From: Alectoria sarmentosa
Taxonomy: Eukaryota > Ascomycota > Lecanoromycetes > Lecanorales > Parmeliaceae
Assembly (NCBI GenBank): GCA_009733775.1
Contig: WOGZ01000036.1
Coordinates: forward strand, 1 to 64,000
Direction of reading: 5' to 3'
Length of the DNA: 64,000 nucleotides
Shown: piece after piece, positions 58,931 through 64,000 of the stretch
How positions within the stretch are numbered: position 1 is the first letter of the stretch
Layout: each line of letters starts with the position of its first letter
Notes under the pieces: model-generated
Seen by the model: the letters and a program-made list of their open reading frames with translations, nothing else
Told to the model about the DNA's origin: nothing
The model's database searches: none
Translations under genes and position numbers: made by a program

Positions 58931-60489
58931 CCTCGTCGGAATTTGCACTCTTACCATGGTCTGAGTTGGCTGCGATATCTTGAAGCGCGATTCCCGATTT
59001 GCTGAAGGAATCGTCGGCAACGGAATTTCCGAGACGAGTGCCGAAAGTCTTTGAAGTGAGGCGTGTATGCGTTTCATTTCCTCATCGTAATCTTTGATAA
59101 GTTCTTCAACGTCGTCGAGTTCCTTAATGTTATATCATTTATCAAATTCAAGTTCGTAATCTTTTTATCGTACGAAATATTCGATAACGAGTTCATGTTT
59201 TTTACGTATTGTTTTTTTGTTAAAAAATCACTCGATTTCGTAATTCTCGATCTCGTTCTCGTTAATAAATATAAAAAAAATATGTTAAAAGCGAAGACGT
59301 CGAAAAAGATCTTTTTGCGAATTTAAATACGATTTAAATTATTATATAATAAAAATCGAATATACCCGTCAATTTTTCGAAACGATAAATTTATATATTA
59401 ATTTATCAATTTTTTTTAATAATTTTGAAAGATTCGATAAATTGTTACGTGAGTTTTTTAATAACGTTTAAAATAAATAAAATTTTATAATCCTTATAAA
59501 GACGTAATAAAATTTAATCATTAACCTTGAAAAATATGAAATGATATCGATAATTATAATAAAATTTATTTAACATTTAAATAAAATCGATTGCGTCTTT
59601 TACAATAGCGCGTGTTTTTATATAATTTATCTTAAAAGAATTTTTCAAAAGATTTAATGATTTATTCAACATAAATTCGTAAGTAATTTGATTAAAAATA
59701 ACGTCACTCGAGATTAATGAATCATTTAAAATAATTTGAATTCAAAATAAAATTTTAAATCACATAAACGACTTTTTGAGTGTATATACGAAGTATCATA
59801 ACGCGATTTTCGTAATTTAATTAATACGTTCGCTAACTTCGTTCGTTTGAAAATAATAAATTATTAAATAAAATAATTTTATTTCGAGAAGCTTAAAAAG
59901 CGAGGTTTATAATTTTAATAAAAATTTCGAATCTTTATTATTGATTATTATTTTCGAAATATCTTAATTAACAATGTTAAAACGTTTGAGTAATATCTTA
60001 ATTCAATCAATTATTAATTAAATAAATTTATCGAATATGAATTAAATAATTTTGATAAATTTGCATGTTTTAAACATTATAATGTCGAAAGATTTATTAA
60101 AACGAGATAATGTTAATATAAAATTTAACGTTAACGTATAAAACGATATTAACGACGAGAAAATAAGTTGAAGATTTTCATAAAATGCATAACGACGAAT
60201 TTGCAAAATTAAGCATTTTGAATAATGATGTATAAAATCTCATAATTGTCGAATAAATTCATAAACGTATTAAAAAAAAAAATTTATTTCATAGCATCTT
60301 TGAAAATTAAAATAATCGTTGATGTCATGTGTTATAATAAGAATTTTTTTAATGAGATTCGACGAAATGTAAAGACGTTGATTTTTCGAAATCTTATCGA
60401 TATGAAAGATTAAATCGTTAAACTCTGAAATGATTTTCGAGGATCTTTTCGGAGTTTTTTAAAAACCTTCGTTAGGAACTTTCGAAATC

Positions 60490-60800
60490 AAGGAAACATC
60501 TTCTTAAAGACCTTCGGAATTTCCTTCCGAACGACTTCCTTCAGGACGAGGAACTTTCGAAGTCGAGAAAACAATTTCTTGAGGACCTTCGAAACTTCTT
60601 TTCGGGCGACTTCCTTCAAAACGAGGAACTTTTGAAATCGAGGAAATAACTTCTTGAGGACCTTCGGAACTTCCTTCCGAGCGACTTCCTTCAGGACGAG
60701 AAAGTTCCAAAGTCGAAGAAACAACTTTTTGAGAACCTTCGAAACTTCCTTCCAAGCGACTTCCTTCAGGACGCGAAGAGAAATATGAGTCCGTCTCAAT
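60490..60800 (-). repeat. 75-bp tandem repeat inside the gypsy integrase region
   Basis: Four imperfect copies of a 25-residue unit (SRPEGSRSEGSSEGPQEV and variants) with a 75-base period; GAGGAACTTT-type words recur at ~60,548, 60,623 and 60,698. The frame remains open across all copies, unlike the flanks. Confidence 0.9.
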
Positions 60801-63800
60801 AATCGAAAGGTCCCTCCCCCAAATAAAAGGTAAGAATACGACGTCCTCGCCGAAAATAACATTGTCGTTTAATTGCTTGACAATGCGTTTCCAATACGCG
60901 TCTTTCTTATACCCAAATAAACATTTATTATAAAAATTTAAACTCATTTGAATTAACGCAATTGTGAAAAAAACGTTAAAATTATCATTTTCATATAAAG
61001 CGTCAAATTCGACATGATTTGAAGATAATAAGTTAATATCAAGATTTATCAATTTCGATAAAACATCGAAAAATATATGTTTTTTATTCGACTTATGTTT
61101 GACATTAAGATTAAATTAACGAAGAAATTGAGAAGCGCGGATAAATTTGATATTTATACACATAATCGATAAAGTTGAAACAATAAAATTTTGCTTTATG
61201 ATATCGAGAATTGTCGAATAATTAATTTGTATTTTCACGAGATGTTTAAAAGATTTTATTATATGTCTAATCTTTTTAAGTATTTATATAAAATTAATTA
61301 TTTTTAATTCGATAAATCAATAGTTCTTCTCAACGAAGATTAAAAATCTTGATAAAAATAAAATCGGCTCGCAATTTATATGAAATGATTATTTATTATC
61401 GACGATTTTCTTTTTATTTTTGACATAAAAAACGACGATATTAAAACTTCATTTTTTGAAGTCGTTCAAATCAATTTAAAATATTTTATTATCATTAAAA
61501 TATATAAAAATTGACGACTTTGATAAAGCGTTTTAAAGCAATTGAAATAACACGATTTTTGCTTCGATAGATTCAAAAAAACGACGCTTTGAAATATATT
61601 GCTTACGTTAACGATTTGCGATCAAAACTTTTTTAAAAAATATCGTTTTCAATTTTTATAATAATTGAGAGATTTAAGCGTAAAAATGTATATATTAATA
61701 TAAATATTCGATTAAATTCAAGTAATGTTCAAACTCGTTAAATGTAATCGAATATTTAAAATCGAAAATTGTTTTTAATTTTCTTTCGAGCGAGATTAAA
61801 TTAAAGAAATTAATTTTATGATCGAGCAAATTAATATTTAAATATTTAAAATATGTTTTATTTGACGAGATTATAATGTTGAATTCTTAAAATAATGTGA
61901 AGATTTTTTTAAAATCGTTTAAATGCTTTTGAAAAATAATTATTTCGATTATAACGTCGTCGACGTAAATCTTAATTTTCGTATTTTTAAAACGACGTAA
62001 AATTTCATTTATTTGACGTTGCACATAAATTATTAAATTTATATATTTTATGATCGAAACATTGAAAGTTTTTTAATCTCGATGAAAAACAATCGTCAAT
62101 ATATGTTTATAATTTAAATGAACATATCATTAATAAAAGAATAAAATAATGTTAATTATAATAATATATTAATAATTTGAGAGCATATTAATAATTTCGT
62201 TTTATAATAATGAAACGTATATATCTCATAATATTAAATTATTTAGATTTTTAATATCAATTATCGATTTACCTTTGCGCTCGTCATTAAGAAACGTTTT
62301 TTAAATTACGAAAATTGAATAAACAAACGACGTAACGTTTTTAATAAACTTTAAACGATTTTGACGATGAAAATCATCGAATGTTCGATCAATAATCTCA
62401 CGATTTTTAACATCAAATAAATAAATCTTAACTTTGTTATTAACTTTGAATTATTAATCATGTTTTAAAAAAATCTTTATTCATTTTTTTTAAAAAATGT
62501 TTATAAAATCATTATTTATTCAAATCTTTGAAAAATTAATAATGAGATTTAATAAAGTTTGAACTTTTTACTCGTCGTCGTAAATCATCACATTATTAAA
62601 TAATTTGATTTCTTGTTTGAAAGAAATCGACATAATAAATTTAAAAGTTTCGTTTTTAAACTTTCTCTTAAACGAGTTAAGAAATGTAAACGTTTTTTTT
62701 ATAAACTTTGCGAAGGGATTCGTCGAGCGAGTTATAACAAAATTAAATTCAATTACTATCTGAAAACAATTCTCGTATTTCATTTTGAAAATATTATCAA
62801 ATTTCAATTTCCTTAACATTTATATTGAAAAATTTATATTATTTTTAACGAAAACATTAATCATAAAATAATCTATTAGATAAATAAATAAAGTTAAGTT
62901 TATTTGCGTAAATAACTCGAATAAAAAATCACGATCATTAAACAAATTGATAAACTTTATTGAAAAAAACACGTTATTATAAGGCGAAATGAGAATTGTC
63001 GATTGAATATAAATTTTTTTTTTAATGAATTCGTTATGTGAGCGTGTTGAAATCTTGATTATAATTTTGCAATTATTTATATATGTCGTTTTATTAACGA
63101 TATTAATGACGATACTTTCAAGATCGATGATGTCGTTATTAATTAACATTTTTATTCGAAGATCGTCGACAATATATATTTTTCTTCGTAAATAAATAAA
63201 AACTTTATTTTCTCGCGGATTTATTTTCGAGAAATAGATTTTCATAATTATATATTTATCGATCTCATATTTATTGATTTTTATTTCACGAATACGTAAA
63301 GATGAAATTATCTTGATGATTTTAATATTGTTTAACAAATTTTTAAATCATAATCGATCATTTAAAATAATCTCACAATCGATATTTAAATAAACGTTAT
63401 CATCTTTTTCTTTCGACGTCAAGCGAACATCAATATAAACATAATTTCAACTTCGAAATGTAAATCTCGTATCGAAATCTTTAATCGAGGAATCGGATTT
63501 GATGATTTTGAAAATTGTCGAGAATTTATCGGGAGTTGTCGAGAACTCAAGATTATTTAACGTAAAAATCTTCGGCGTTTCATTATTGTAAATTTTTTTG
63601 AATTTATTTAAGCATTCATTTTGTAAATGTTTATAAAACTTGATCTTGAATGAAAAAGTTTTTTAATAATAATAATAATAAATTTCGATATTTATGAAAT
63701 TTGAAAATTGATTTTCGATCGCGTTTGACGAATAATCGAAATTGTTATAATATATCTCATTATTATATTGATCTTCGTCGACGAAATACGAGAATTTCGT

Positions 63801-64000
63801 TTCAATATTTTCTTTTTGAGAATTATTTTCATAATTATCGTCGACGTTTTTATTAATAAAAATTTAATAAACAATTACCTTGAAACGCGATTATAATTAT
63901 CAAATTCTTTAAAAATTTCGATTTGAAAATCCTTAATCTCTTTTTGAAAAATTCGTTGAAAAGTTTATTAAAAAATTCGTTTTAATTTAAAGTCGAGGAT

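Larger units (their letters stand above)
58697..63900 (-). mobile_element. Ty3/gypsy chromovirus polyprotein (RIP-mutated, 5' end outside window)
   Basis: Domains in order on the minus strand. Aspartic-protease-like region at ~63,230-62,830 (KIYIVDDLRIKMLINNDIID). Pre-RT linker at 62,819-62,568 (FVITRSTNPFAKFIKK). RT with an intact YVDD box at 61,967-61,956. N-terminal integrase segment (YKKDAYWKRIVKQL, ~60,930) interrupted by a Pro-Glu-Gly-Ser repeat. Integrase zinc finger at ~60,270-60,180 (IHHYSKCLILQIRRYAFY; the first Cys is now Tyr). Chromodomain at ~59,260-59,075 (KHELVIEYFVR, stop, KDYELEFDK, stop, YNIKELDD). A repeat-rich tail ends LRRSARIAGRD at 58,697. Trp-to-stop changes recur throughout. 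The presence of the chromodomain identifies a chromovirus. Confidence 0.8.
56395..64000. repeat. AT-rich, RIP-degraded retrotransposon block (right flank)
   Basis: Same composition as the left block: AT-rich, with much of the residual G+C in CG dinucleotides and frames riddled with stops. It contains a copia 3' half and, from 58,471, a gypsy element, both on the minus strand. Three islands with higher GC content stand out: 58,471-59,080, 60,480-60,840, and the copia LTR edge. Confidence 0.9.

Noticed and set aside
1..64000. CRISPR array, rRNA genes, telomere or centromere satellite
   Set aside because: No spaced direct repeats, rRNA motifs or telomeric repeats were seen; AT-rich flanks are explained by RIPed retroelements.

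Overview
The window looks like a piece of a filamentous ascomycete (Pezizomycotina) chromosome with a two-compartment layout. The evidence is short GT-AG introns of about 50-65 bases, a Zn2Cys6 regulator, GPI-anchored and other secreted proteins, fungal-type Ty3/gypsy and Ty1/copia elements, and repeat-induced point mutation (RIP). The species cannot be named from this sequence alone.

Layout. Bases 1-5,290 and 56,111-64,000 are extremely AT-rich retrotransposon graveyards. Their remaining C and G sit mostly in CG dinucleotides, and former Trp and Gln codons have become stops, which is the RIP signature. Readable relics are: at the left, a gypsy integrase end with a chromodomain (+ strand) and a copia gag zinc knuckle (- strand); at the right, a copia reverse transcriptase/RNase H (- strand) whose LTR lies against a broken transporter gene, and a long gypsy chromovirus (- strand) starting with an LTR at 58,471 that appears to be inserted into the copia. 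The 51 kb island between them has normal base composition.

Island, left to right. A five-exon secreted protein built of duplicated exon modules (7,318-8,228). An unresolved stretch of coding-like fragments (8.4-11.2 kb). A two-TM membrane protein and an overlapping Thr/Pro-rich frame (11.2-12.2 kb). A GPI-anchored cell-wall protein (14.4 kb). A small secreted protein (19.1 kb). An adenosine-deaminase-like enzyme (20.2-21.4 kb). A decayed SLIP-GC-like large GTPase (22.9-26.4 kb), convergent with a CorA-like transporter carrying one premature stop (27.2-28.7 kb). A Zn2Cys6 regulator (30.0-32.4 kb). A secreted berberine-bridge-type FAD oxidase (35.9-37.8 kb). A ~310-325 bp tandem repeat (38.2-39.3 kb). 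A decayed PDR-type ABC transporter (42.4-43.3 kb). A small Cys-rich protein and an aminoglycoside-phosphotransferase-fold kinase (43.9-46.2 kb). A secreted 198-aa protein (48.3 kb). A secreted Cys protein killed by two stops (49.4-50.0 kb). A deuterolysin-like metalloprotease (50.9-52.0 kb). A relic of RNA polymerase III subunit C11 (54.7-55.5 kb). An MFS transporter fragment cut off at the copia LTR (55.7-56.1 kb).

Overall this is an accessory, fast-decaying neighbourhood. Six loci are visibly broken, and at least six of the other genes encode secreted or cell-surface proteins. No operon-like pathway or biosynthetic cluster is evident. All coordinates, splice sites and translations were read by eye; family names rest on recognised motifs, not on a database search.
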